Part shown: piece after piece, positions 1-6,965 of the stretch
Numbering within the stretch: position 1 is the first letter of the stretch
Layout: every line of letters starts with the position of its first letter
From: Desulfovibrio sp.
GTDB taxonomy: Bacteria; Desulfobacterota; Desulfovibrionia; Desulfovibrionales; Desulfovibrionaceae
Direction: 5' to 3'
Assembly (NCBI GenBank): GCA_014804915.1
Contig: JAAUYW010000100.1
Coordinates: forward strand, 1-6,997
Length of the DNA: 6,997 nt
Translations under genes and position numbers: made by a program
Notes under the pieces: generated by a model
What the model was told of the DNA's origin: nothing
Database searches by the model: none
What the model saw: only the letters and a program-made list of their open reading frames with translations

Positions 1-957
1 GCCGATGTGCCCGTTATCCCGACCGGCTCGCTTGGCCTGGATCTCGCGCTTGGAGTCGGCGGCATACCGCGCGGCAGAATCTGCGAAATTTTCGGGCCCG
101 AATCTTCTGGCAAGACCACGCTTACCCTGCATATCATCGCTGAATGCCAGAAGCTGGGCGGCACATGCGCCTTTGTTGACGCCGAGCATGCGCTTGATGT
201 GGCCTATGCCAGGCACCTGGGCGTGAATACGGACGAGCTGCTGATTTCCCAGCCAGATTACGGCGAGCAGGCGCTGGACATTGCAGACATGCTGGTGCGT
301 TCCAGCGCAGTGGATCTTGTGGTTGTCGATTCCGTCGCAGCGCTGATTCCCCAGAATGAGCTGGATGGAAATTTTGGCGAAACCCAGGTGGGCGGCCATG
401 CGCGGCTGATGTCCCATGCGATGCGCAAGCTCACCGGCACGATTCACAAGTCCCGCACTTCAGTCATTTTCATCAACCAGATTCGCATGAAAATCGGCAC
501 CACCGGCTATGGCAATCCGGAGACTACGACAGGCGGCAACGCCCTCAAGTTTTATTCGTCTGTGCGTCTGGACATTCGCCGCATCCAGACTCTCAAGGAC
601 AAGGACACGCCTTTTGGCTCGCGCACAAAGGTGAAGGTTGTCAAGAACAAGGTGGCGCCGCCATTTCGCGTGGCCATGTTTGACATCATCTATGGCGAGG
701 GCATATCCCGCTCCGGAGAGCTGCTGGACATCGGCATAGAAGCGGGAATCATCGATCAGAGCGGCTCCTGGTTCGCATTTGGCGAGGAAAAGCTGGGCCA
801 GGGCAGGGAAAAGGTCCGCGCGCTGCTTGACGAGAACATGGAATTGCGCAATGCGGTGGAAGAGAAGATCAAGGAATATCTTGGCCTGCATGCGCATGAT
901 TTCAATCCCGAAGAGAACGCGATCATCGATGAGGATGAGCTCGCCGAGATTGACTGA
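1..957 (+). CDS. recA: Recombinase RecA, 3' part (start outside the window)
   Basis: RecA is the ATP-dependent DNA strand-exchange protein that forms filaments on single-stranded DNA, drives homologous recombination and triggers LexA cleavage in the SOS response. The frame is open from base 1, giving 318 visible residues. About 40 N-terminal residues, judged against known RecA proteins, lie upstream. The in-frame GTG at 7 is an internal codon and not the start, because recognisable RecA sequence already precedes it. Visible motifs are Walker A (GPESSGKT, 94-117), the Walker B strand ending in VVVDS (about 310-333), the L1 loop region with [13 protein letters not shown], and the L2 loop region with [15 protein letters not shown] (511-555). 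The C-terminus is acidic (DEDELAEID), as expected of the regulatory tail. The L1/L2 wording ([23 protein letters not shown]) recalls Desulfovibrio RecA; that is memory, not a search. The stop is TGA at 955-957, 55 bases before alaS. No frameshift or missing key residue is visible. Confidence 0.99.
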   Translation, partial: ADVPVIPTGSLGLDLALGVGGIPRGRICEIFGPESSGKTTLTLHIIAECQKLGGTCAFVDAEHALDVAYARHLGVNTDELLISQPDYGEQALDIADMLVRSSAVDLVVVDSVAALIPQNELDGNFGETQVGGHARLMSHAMRKLTGTIHKSRTSVIFINQIRMKIGTTGYGNPETTTGGNALKFYSSVRLDIRRIQTLKDKDTPFGSRTKVKVVKNKVAPPFRVAMFDIIYGEGISRSGELLDIGIEAGIIDQSGSWFAFGEEKLGQGREKVRALLDENMELRNAVEEKIKEYLGLHAHDFNPEENAIIDEDELAEID

Positions 958-965
958 TCTTTCCG

Positions 966-985
966 GTCTGGCTTTCTGGCCAGAC
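966..985. other. Short inverted repeat (hairpin) between recA and alaS
   Basis: GTCTGGC at 966-972 is perfectly complementary to GCCAGAC at 979-985. A further T-G wobble pair (973 and 978) would leave a four-base loop. No T-run follows it on either strand: on the + strand it is followed by GTCC and an A-run. It is therefore not a textbook intrinsic terminator. It could be a protein operator, an mRNA processing or stabilising hairpin at the 3' end of recA, or chance. It sits about 28 bases upstream of the alaS start and does not cover the alaS ribosome binding region. Confidence 0.5.
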
Positions 986-1012
986 GTCCAAAAATCGGAT
1001 TACAGGTAACTT

Positions 1013-3700
1013 ATGCTCACAGCCAGCGAAATACGCCAGCGCTATCTGGATTTTTTTGGCAAGCGGATGCACCAGATCGTCCCTTCCGGCCCCCTGATTC
1101 CGCCTGATGACCCCTCCCTGCTGTTTACAAACGCGGGCATGGTGCAATTCAAGCAATATTTTCTGGGCGATCCGGACAAGCCATTCAGCCGCGCGACGAC
1201 CTGCCAGAAGTGCCTGCGCGTTTCCGGCAAGCACAATGATCTGGAGAATGTCGGGCGCACTGCCAGGCACCACACCTTTTTCGAGATGCTGGGCAATTTT
1301 TCCTTTGGCGACTATTTCAAGCGCGAGGCCATCGCCTGGGCCTGGGAATTTGTAACTGAGGAGCTTGGCCTGCCTCCGGAAAAGCTCTGGGTCACGATAT
1401 ACAAGGACGACGATGAGGCGGCAGCCATCTGGAAAGAAGTGGCCGGTTTGCCGGATGAGCGCATAGTGCGCATGGGCGAAAAGGACAATTTCTGGACAAT
1501 GGGAGATACTGGCCCGTGCGGCCCGTGTTCCGAGATATACATTGACCAGGGCGAGGAGCTGGGTTGCGGGGAGGAATGCGGGATTGGCAAATGCGATTGC
1601 GACCGGTTTCTGGAAATCTGGAATCTTGTCTTCACGCAATTTGACCAGTCCGAGGATGGCAGCCGGGCATTGCTGGCTGCGCCCAATATTGATACTGGCA
1701 TGGGGCTGGAGCGCATTGCCGCCGTCTGCCAGGGCCGGAATTCCAATTTTGATTGCGATCTTTTTCAGGATATTATCCAGTATGCGGCGAGTCTCGCGAA
1801 TGTCGAATACAGCGCCAGCGCTCCAGATACCAATGACATCGACACCGCGCTGCGCGTGATTGCCGATCATGCCCGCGCTGCTGCGTTTTTGATCAGCGAG
1901 AATGTGCTGCCTTCCAATGAAAGCAGGGGCTATGTGCTGCGGCGCCTTATTCGGCGCGCCCTCAGGTTTGCCACGCTCATGGGCGTCAGGGAGCCGATTC
2001 TGCACAAGGTTGCGGTCAAGGTAACCGAAACGATGGGCGACGCATATCCGGAATTGCGCGCAAACGCGGATTTCATTGGGCGCGTTGTGCTTGCGGAAGA
2101 GCGCAAGTTCGCGCAGACGCTTGAAAACGGCCTGCAGCTCCTTTCCGGGGAGCTCGATGCTCTTGAAGCCAGGGGCGAGAAGCTGGTGCCTGGAGATTTT
2201 TGCTTCAGGCTTTATGACACATACGGCTTTCCGCTGGATATTGTGCGCGATGTGGCGGAAAAGCGCGGCTTTGGGGTTGATGAAAAGGGTTTTGAAGAAA
2301 AGATGCTCCAGCAGCGCGAGCGGGCGCGCTCCAGCCAGAAAAAGGCTGGCCTGCTTGGCCAGGGCGGTCTGGGCGTCTTGCAGGAGGCTTGCAAGAAGCT
2401 GGTTGCCGCAGGCATCCGGACCAGATTCACAGGCTATGATTCCCTGGAAACCGATTCGGAAATTCTCTGTTTGCTCAATGAGCATGGCGAAATGGTTGAA
2501 ATGCTGGAAGAGGGCGAGCGCGGCTATCTTGTTGCGGCGCAGACGCCTTTTTATGGCGAATCTGGAGGCCAGGCTGGCGATACGGGACATATCCGCTCTT
2601 CTACCGGCGCCGCTTTTGTGGAAGACGCGCTCAAGCCGGTTCCGGAAATCATTCTGCATCTTGTGCGCATGGATGCGGGCGAATTCAGCAGGGGCGGCGA
2701 AATCAGGCTGGCGGCTGATTCAGGCAGGCGCATGGCTACTGCCAGAAATCATACCTGCACGCATCTTTTGCACGCGGCGCTCAGGCGCTGTCTGGGCACG
2801 CATGTAAAGCAGGCCGGCTCCTCCGTGGACGCGGAGCGGCTGCGTTTTGATTTTTCGCATCCATCGGCATTGAGCGCTGCCGAGTTGGCAGAGGTGGAGC
2901 GCGATGTGAACCGCGCCATCATGGCTGACGCGCCGGTTTGCGCTACGGAGATGGCTCACGCCGAGGCTATCGCCAGGGGCGCAATGGCTCTTTTCAATGA
3001 AAAATACGGCGAGCGCGTGCGCGTTTTGACAATTGGCGACGACCCGGCTGATCCTGAATCGGTGGAATTGTGCGGCGGCACGCATTTGCGGCGCACAGGC
3101 GAGGCCGGCTCCTTCCTGATCACTGCCGAGAGCGCGGTCGCGGCCGGCATCAGACGCATTGAGGCAGTCAGCGGCTGGGGAGCCTATAATTATGCCATTC
3201 AGGAACGAGCGACGCTGAAGGCGGTGGCTGCGGAACTGAAAACTGGCAGCAGCGAAGCCGCGCCGCGGGCAAAGGCGCTTCAGGAGGAGCTGAAAAGGCT
3301 GCGCAAGCAGTCGGAAAAGGCGGCCGCTGCGGATGTGTCAGCTCCGGAGCTGGCGCGCAAGGCAAAAGCGGTGAACGGCATCCAGGCTCTTGGCGCTGAT
3401 CTGGGTTCAATGCCAGTCAGGGCCATGCGCAAGGTTATGGACGATTTGCGCGGCCTGCTGCCCAAAGACGGGGTCATCATGCTTGCCAGCCGTGAAAATG
3501 GCAAGGCGGCATTGCTGATTCATGTTTCCAGAAATCTCCATGGCAGGCTGACTGCGCCGGATCTCATCAGGGACATAGCCGCAATCTGCGGCGGCAGCGG
3601 CGGCGGCAGACCTGATCTGGCGCAGGCCGGCGGGGACAGGCCGGACCAGATAGGCGCTGCCCTGGACAAATTCTGGCAGTTGCTGGAGGCTGGCAAGTGA
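1013..3700 (+). CDS. alaS: Alanyl-tRNA synthetase
   Basis: This cytoplasmic class II synthetase charges tRNA-Ala with alanine and hydrolyses mischarged Ser- or Gly-tRNA-Ala. At 895 residues it is full length (the E. coli enzyme is about 876). In order it shows the aminoacylation domain with RHHTFFEMLGNFSFGDYF (about residues 85-102) and NIDTGMGLERI. Next come the tRNA-recognition region (NESRGYVLRRLIRRA) and the editing domain with zinc ligands H580 and H584 (HTCTH) plus C687 and H691 (CGGTH). A lysine- and glutamate-rich helical linker (about 730-785) leads into the C-Ala domain with its glycine-rich GGSGGGRPDLAQAGG motif (from residue 860). An insert in the catalytic domain carries C185, C189, C194 and C196 (CX3CX4CXC), a version I recall from Desulfovibrio-like AlaRS. 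The ATG start is supported by the conserved N-terminus (SEIRQRYLDFF) and a weak AGG at 1004-1006, six bases upstream. recA-alaS adjacency is also familiar from Desulfovibrio. Confidence 0.99.
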   Translation: MLTASEIRQRYLDFFGKRMHQIVPSGPLIPPDDPSLLFTNAGMVQFKQYFLGDPDKPFSRATTCQKCLRVSGKHNDLENVGRTARHHTFFEMLGNFSFGDYFKREAIAWAWEFVTEELGLPPEKLWVTIYKDDDEAAAIWKEVAGLPDERIVRMGEKDNFWTMGDTGPCGPCSEIYIDQGEELGCGEECGIGKCDCDRFLEIWNLVFTQFDQSEDGSRALLAAPNIDTGMGLERIAAVCQGRNSNFDCDLFQDIIQYAASLANVEYSASAPDTNDIDTALRVIADHARAAAFLISENVLPSNESRGYVLRRLIRRALRFATLMGVREPILHKVAVKVTETMGDAYPELRANADFIGRVVLAEERKFAQTLENGLQLLSGELDALEARGEKLVPGDFCFRLYDTYGFPLDIVRDVAEKRGFGVDEKGFEEKMLQQRERARSSQKKAGLLGQGGLGVLQEACKKLVAAGIRTRFTGYDSLETDSEILCLLNEHGEMVEMLEEGERGYLVAAQTPFYGESGGQAGDTGHIRSSTGAAFVEDALKPVPEIILHLVRMDAGEFSRGGEIRLAADSGRRMATARNHTCTHLLHAALRRCLGTHVKQAGSSVDAERLRFDFSHPSALSAAELAEVERDVNRAIMADAPVCATEMAHAEAIARGAMALFNEKYGERVRVLTIGDDPADPESVELCGGTHLRRTGEAGSFLITAESAVAAGIRRIEAVSGWGAYNYAIQERATLKAVAAELKTGSSEAAPRAKALQEELKRLRKQSEKAAAADVSAPELARKAKAVNGIQALGADLGSMPVRAMRKVMDDLRGLLPKDGVIMLASRENGKAALLIHVSRNLHGRLTAPDLIRDIAAICGGSGGGRPDLAQAGGDRPDQIGAALDKFWQLLEAGK
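3685..3689 (+). promoter_or_regulatory. Ribosome binding site for ahbC, inside alaS
   Basis: GGAGG lies in the last codons of alaS with a seven-base spacer to the GTG at 3697. It is the strongest Shine-Dalgarno match in the window. It fixes the ahbC start at the GTG that overlaps the alaS TGA (GTGA, four-base overlap) and suggests that ribosomes finishing alaS can begin ahbC. Confidence 0.85.
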
Positions 3701-4881
3701 TTGGCATTTCCAAACTCTATTGCGGGCAGGTGGAGCCATCCGATGCCTTGCGCTATGGGCGGCATTCCGGAAAGCTGCCGTCGCATTTGCTGCAATTCTC
3801 CCGGGACAAGAAGCCGGTTGTCGTCTGGAACATGACCCAGCGCTGCAATCTCAAATGCGCGCACTGCTATGCCCAGGCAAAGGGAATGGCTGGCAGGGAC
3901 GAGATCGGCACGGAAGCGGCAAGGGCCATAATTGATGATCTGGCCGCCTACGGCGCGCCGGTAATGCTCTTTTCCGGGGGCGAGCCGCTTGTGCGCGAGG
4001 ATCTGACCGAGCTGGCAAGCTATGCGACAGGCAAGGGCATGCGGGCAGTCATTTCGACAAACGGCACACTGATCACGCCCGAAAAGGCGCGCGAGCTCAA
4101 GGCCGTCGGCCTGTCTTATGTTGGCATTTCCCTGGATGGCATGGAAGAGGCGCACGACCGTTTTCGCGGAGTGAAGGGCGCTTTTAAAAAGGCGCTGCAA
4201 GGCATTGAAAATTGCAAGGCCGAAGGTTTGAAAGTCGGCCTTCGCTTTACAATCAGCAAGCGCAATGTTCATGAAATTCCGGGCATTTTCCGCCTGCTCA
4301 GGGATATGGACGTGCCGCGCGCCTGCTTTTATCATCTGGTTTATTCCGGCCGCGGCTCCGAGCTGATCCGGGAAGATCTTGATCATGCCGAAACGCGCGC
4401 AGCGCTGGATCTGATCATGGATGAAACTCGCGCCCTGCATGACGCCGGGCTGCCAAGGGAAATCCTGACAGTGGATAACCATGCGGACGGACCCTACGTC
4501 TGGATGCGGCTGCAGCGCGAGGATCCGGAGCGCGCAAGGCAGGTTTTTGAGCTTTTGCAATATAATGAAGGCAATAATTCCGGGCGCGGCATTGGCTGTA
4601 TCTCCTGGGACGGAAAAGTGCATGCGGACCAGTTCTGGCGCGAACATGTATTTGGCAATGTGCTGGAGCGCCCGTTTTCGGAAATATGGGAAGATCCTGA
4701 AATCGGACTCCTGCACAAGCTGAAAGACAAGAAAAGGCACGTTGGCGGCCGCTGCGCCAAATGCCGCCATCTCCAGATTTGCGGCGGCAATTTCAGGGCG
4801 CGCGCCGAGGCCTTTCACGGCGACATCTGGGCGGAAGATCCCGCCTGCTATCTAACTGATGAGGAAATCGGCATCGCCTGA
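3697..4881 (+). CDS. ahbC: 12,18-didecarboxysiroheme deacetylase AhbC (radical SAM/SPASM protein)
   Basis: AhbC is the NirJ-like radical SAM enzyme of the siroheme-dependent heme pathway. It removes the acetate side chains of 12,18-didecarboxysiroheme to give Fe-coproporphyrin III. The 394-residue product starts with MIGISKLYCG and EPSDALRYGR, an N-terminus I recognise as typical of AhbC rather than generic radical SAM proteins. The SAM-binding [4Fe-4S] ligands are C50, C54 and C57 (CNLKCAHC), followed by the SAM-contacting GGEP at 94-97. The C-terminal SPASM-like region has C301 (GCISWDG), then C353, C356, C362 and C384, candidate ligands of an auxiliary iron-sulfur cluster. Where AhbD has CGGC, this protein has CGGN (N365 replaces a cysteine), which I believe is normal for the family. 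The start is GTG. The gene overlaps alaS by four bases and is followed 31 bases later by hemB. Heme d1 enzyme NirJ is the main alternative, but an adjacent AhbD-like gene and hemB favour AhbC. Confidence 0.9.
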   Translation: MIGISKLYCGQVEPSDALRYGRHSGKLPSHLLQFSRDKKPVVVWNMTQRCNLKCAHCYAQAKGMAGRDEIGTEAARAIIDDLAAYGAPVMLFSGGEPLVREDLTELASYATGKGMRAVISTNGTLITPEKARELKAVGLSYVGISLDGMEEAHDRFRGVKGAFKKALQGIENCKAEGLKVGLRFTISKRNVHEIPGIFRLLRDMDVPRACFYHLVYSGRGSELIREDLDHAETRAALDLIMDETRALHDAGLPREILTVDNHADGPYVWMRLQREDPERARQVFELLQYNEGNNSGRGIGCISWDGKVHADQFWREHVFGNVLERPFSEIWEDPEIGLLHKLKDKKRHVGGRCAKCRHLQICGGNFRARAEAFHGDIWAEDPACYLTDEEIGIA

Positions 4882-4912
4882 GGCCGCATTTTTTCCAGGC
4901 AGGACAAATTAA

Positions 4913-5908
4913 ATGTTGGATAATATTTTTCGCGGACGCAGATTGAGGCAATCGCCTGCGATGCGGAGCCTGTGCCGCGAAACCGGGCCGCTTCTGGCAG
5001 GGCAGCTGATCATGCCCTATTTTGTCGTGGATAATCCGGATCCTGGCTTTGCCAGGGAAATTCCGGCAATGCCTGGCCAGATGCAGCTCGGGCTGGACGC
5101 GCTCAAGGCCCGTGTGGGACGCTACCATGAGCTGGGCCTGAAAGCGCTCATTCTTTTTGGCATTCCGGCGCACAAGGATGAGCAGGCAAGCGGCGCGTAT
5201 GCTGAAAACGGCATTGTGCAGCGCGCCTGCCGCATGCTGAAAAGCGAATTTCCCGGGCTTCTGATCATTACCGATGTCTGTCTGTGCGAATACATGAGCC
5301 ATGGGCACTGCGGCATAATAACGGCGGATGGCGCTGTAGAAAATGACGCTACCCTGCCGCTCCTGGCCAGGACGGCGGTCAGCCATGCGCAGGCCGGGGC
5401 TGATATTGTCGCGCCTTCGGACATGATGGACGGCAGGGTTGGCTTTTTGCGCAACGCGCTTGATCAGGCCGGCTTTTCCATGACGCCGATAATGTCATAC
5501 GCAGTCAAATACGCTTCCGCCTACTACGGGCCATTTCGCGAAGCGGCAGAATCCGCGCCGGCTTGCGGGGATCGCAAGTCTTACCAGATGGATCCGGCCA
5601 ACTGGCGCGAAGCGATCCGCGAGGCCAGGGCAGATCTTGAGGAAGGCGCGGATATCCTGATCGTCAAGCCGGCTGGGCCTTATGGCGATATTATCAGGCT
5701 GGTGGCGGAAAATTGCGACGCGCCCATTTGCGCTTACCAGGTTAGCGGCGAGTATTCGCTCATTCGCGCCGCCGCCCAGCAGGGCTGGGTGAATGGAGAA
5801 GCTGTAATGCTGGAAAGCCTGACAGGCATCAAACGGGCCGGCGCAGGCATAATAATCACATATTTCACGGAAGAATTGCTGGACAAGGGCCTTGCAGTCA
5901 GAAACTAG
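4913..5908 (+). CDS. hemB: Porphobilinogen synthase (delta-aminolevulinic acid dehydratase)
   Basis: HemB condenses two molecules of 5-aminolevulinate into porphobilinogen, the pyrrole building block of all tetrapyrroles. The 331-residue length is normal. Both Schiff-base lysines are present: K199 in SYAVKYAS and K252 in ILIVKPAGPY. The active-site metal motif DVCLCEYMSHGHCG (from residue 121) has C123, C125 and C133, so this is the zinc-dependent type, not the magnesium type with Asp/Ala replacements. REAIREARADLEEGAD (about 232-247) contains a glutamate (E237) at the place of the known allosteric magnesium site. The ATG at 4913 has AGGA at 4901-4904, eight bases upstream. The gene lies between two radical SAM heme enzymes, so here it probably feeds siroheme and heme synthesis together. 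The final 17 bases are shared with ahbD. Nothing looks truncated or altered. Confidence 0.98.
   Translation: MLDNIFRGRRLRQSPAMRSLCRETGPLLAGQLIMPYFVVDNPDPGFAREIPAMPGQMQLGLDALKARVGRYHELGLKALILFGIPAHKDEQASGAYAENGIVQRACRMLKSEFPGLLIITDVCLCEYMSHGHCGIITADGAVENDATLPLLARTAVSHAQAGADIVAPSDMMDGRVGFLRNALDQAGFSMTPIMSYAVKYASAYYGPFREAAESAPACGDRKSYQMDPANWREAIREARADLEEGADILIVKPAGPYGDIIRLVAENCDAPICAYQVSGEYSLIRAAAQQGWVNGEAVMLESLTGIKRAGAGIIITYFTEELLDKGLAVRN
5885..5889 (+). promoter_or_regulatory. Possible but poorly spaced ribosome binding site before ahbD
   Basis: AAGGG inside the end of hemB lies only two bases before the TTG chosen as the ahbD start, closer than is usual. It may still help initiation. More likely, ahbD translation depends on ribosomes terminating at the hemB stop (5906-5908), which falls within the first codons of ahbD. 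Confidence 0.35.
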
Positions 5909-6965
5909 GCAAGCGGCTCCCGCATGCCGGCTTGTGGCCTGGGAAGTAACGCGCTCCTGCAACCTGGCTTGCAGGCATTGCCGCGCAGAGGCGCATCCGG
6001 AGCCATACCCGGGCGAGCTGAGCACCAGCGAAGCGCTTGAGCTGATTGATTCCTTTCAGGAGGCAGGCAACCCGCTGATCATCTTCACCGGCGGCGAGCC
6101 AATGCTGCGCCCGGATGTTTATGAGCTGATTGAATACGCGTCCGGCAAGGGACTCACCTGCGCTTTCGCGCCCAATGGCACCCTGATTACGGCTGAAACG
6201 GCGGCCAGAATAAAGGCCGCAGGCGTGGAAAGATGCTCAATCTCGATTGACGGCGCGACTGCCGGCGCGCATGATGCCTTTCGCGGCATACCTGGCGCGT
6301 TTGATGCGAGCATGGCCGGCATTGAACGGCTCAGGGCAGCCGGCGTTCCCTTCCAGATCAACACGACTGTCACCAGGGACAACCTCCCGCATTTTCGCGA
6401 GATATTCGATCTGTGCCAGAAACTCGGGGCCGTCGCCTGGCATATTTTTCTGCTTGTGCCAATGGGTCGGGGCGCCGGCCTGGCTGATCAGGTCATTTCC
6501 GCCGCGGAATACGAGGCAGTACTGCACTGGCTGTATGATTTTCGCAAGACGACCGATATGCAGCTGAAAGCCACCTGCGCCCCGCACTATTACCGCATAA
6601 TGCGCCAGCGCGCCCATGCAGAAAACAGGAAGGTGGACAGGCGTGAATTTGGCATGGATGCCTTTACGCGAGGCTGTCTTGGAGGCACCGGCTTCTGTTT
6701 CATCAGCCACACTGGCCAGGTGCAGCCCTGCGGTTATCTGGAGCTGGATTGCGGCAATGTGAGGCAAACGCCTTTTCCGGAAATATGGAAAAACAGCGAG
6801 ATTTTCCGCAAATTGCGCGACAGGAAGGAATATGAGGGCAAATGCGGCATTTGCGAATATCACAATGTCTGCGGCGGCTGCCGCGCGCGCGCATACAGCA
6901 TGAGCGGCAACTGGCTTGGGCCGGAACCGCTGTGCGCGCATACGCCCGCAAGAGGGGAAGCCTGA
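5892..6965 (+). CDS. ahbD: Heme b synthase AhbD (radical SAM/SPASM protein)
   Basis: AhbD carries out the last step of the siroheme-dependent pathway, oxidative decarboxylation of two propionates of Fe-coproporphyrin III to vinyl groups, giving heme b without oxygen. The product is about 357 residues. The SAM-cluster cysteines are C23, C27 and C30 (CNLACRHC), with GGEP at 67-70. The C-terminal region GCLGGTGFCFISHTG followed by PCGYLELDCGNVR (C262, C269, C280, C287) is the signature I associate with AhbD. It is followed by C318, C321, C327, C330 and C348, a SPASM set for an auxiliary [4Fe-4S] cluster. There is no in-frame ATG near the front; the frame opens after a stop at 5853-5855. TTG at 5892 keeps the conserved ACRLVAWEVTRSC segment intact, while the GTG at 5934 would begin within it. 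As I recall, Desulfovibrio homologues have a longer leader before this segment. The gene overlaps hemB by 17 bases. Its exact start is uncertain; its family is not. Confidence 0.92.
   Translation: MQSETRQAAPACRLVAWEVTRSCNLACRHCRAEAHPEPYPGELSTSEALELIDSFQEAGNPLIIFTGGEPMLRPDVYELIEYASGKGLTCAFAPNGTLITAETAARIKAAGVERCSISIDGATAGAHDAFRGIPGAFDASMAGIERLRAAGVPFQINTTVTRDNLPHFREIFDLCQKLGAVAWHIFLLVPMGRGAGLADQVISAAEYEAVLHWLYDFRKTTDMQLKATCAPHYYRIMRQRAHAENRKVDRREFGMDAFTRGCLGGTGFCFISHTGQVQPCGYLELDCGNVRQTPFPEIWKNSEIFRKLRDRKEYEGKCGICEYHNVCGGCRARAYSMSGNWLGPEPLCAHTPARGEA
6952..6957 (+). promoter_or_regulatory. Ribosome binding site for the gene beginning at 6966
   Basis: GAGGGG in the last codons of ahbD lies eight bases before the ATG at 6966, which directly follows the ahbD stop codon (TGA, 6963-6965). 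The good spacing supports a real start here despite the very short visible reading frame. Confidence 0.7.

Noticed and set aside
7..957. recA starting at the GTG at position 7
   Set aside because: Known RecA proteins have about 40 more residues before this point, and the codons at 1-6 already continue the family sequence, so the true start is outside the window.
923..2659. Long open frame (578 codons) on the - strand opposite alaS
   Set aside because: It lies wholly antisense to an unmistakable alaS, and its product shows no recognisable domain. Such frames are a usual by-product of GC-rich, RNY-biased codon use in the true gene.
3587..3610. GGC-rich short repeat near the end of alaS
   Set aside because: It encodes the conserved glycine-rich motif of the C-Ala domain (GGSGGG), so protein function explains it better than a repeat element.
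3520..4818. Long open frame (432 codons) on the - strand opposite the alaS end and ahbC
   Set aside because: It is antisense to two well-supported genes with complete motifs, and its sequence has no family signature, so I treat it as a shadow frame.
4866..4894. Possible intrinsic terminator between ahbC and hemB (T6 at 4889-4894)
   Set aside because: The T-run is preceded only by very short, imperfect pairings such as CGGC/GCCG with a ten-base loop. A stable stem is absent, and tight spacing to hemB argues for read-through.
6237..6941. Open frame of 234 codons on the - strand opposite ahbD
   Set aside because: The + strand carries all radical SAM and SPASM cysteines in frame. The antisense product is low-complexity and alanine-rich with no start-site support.
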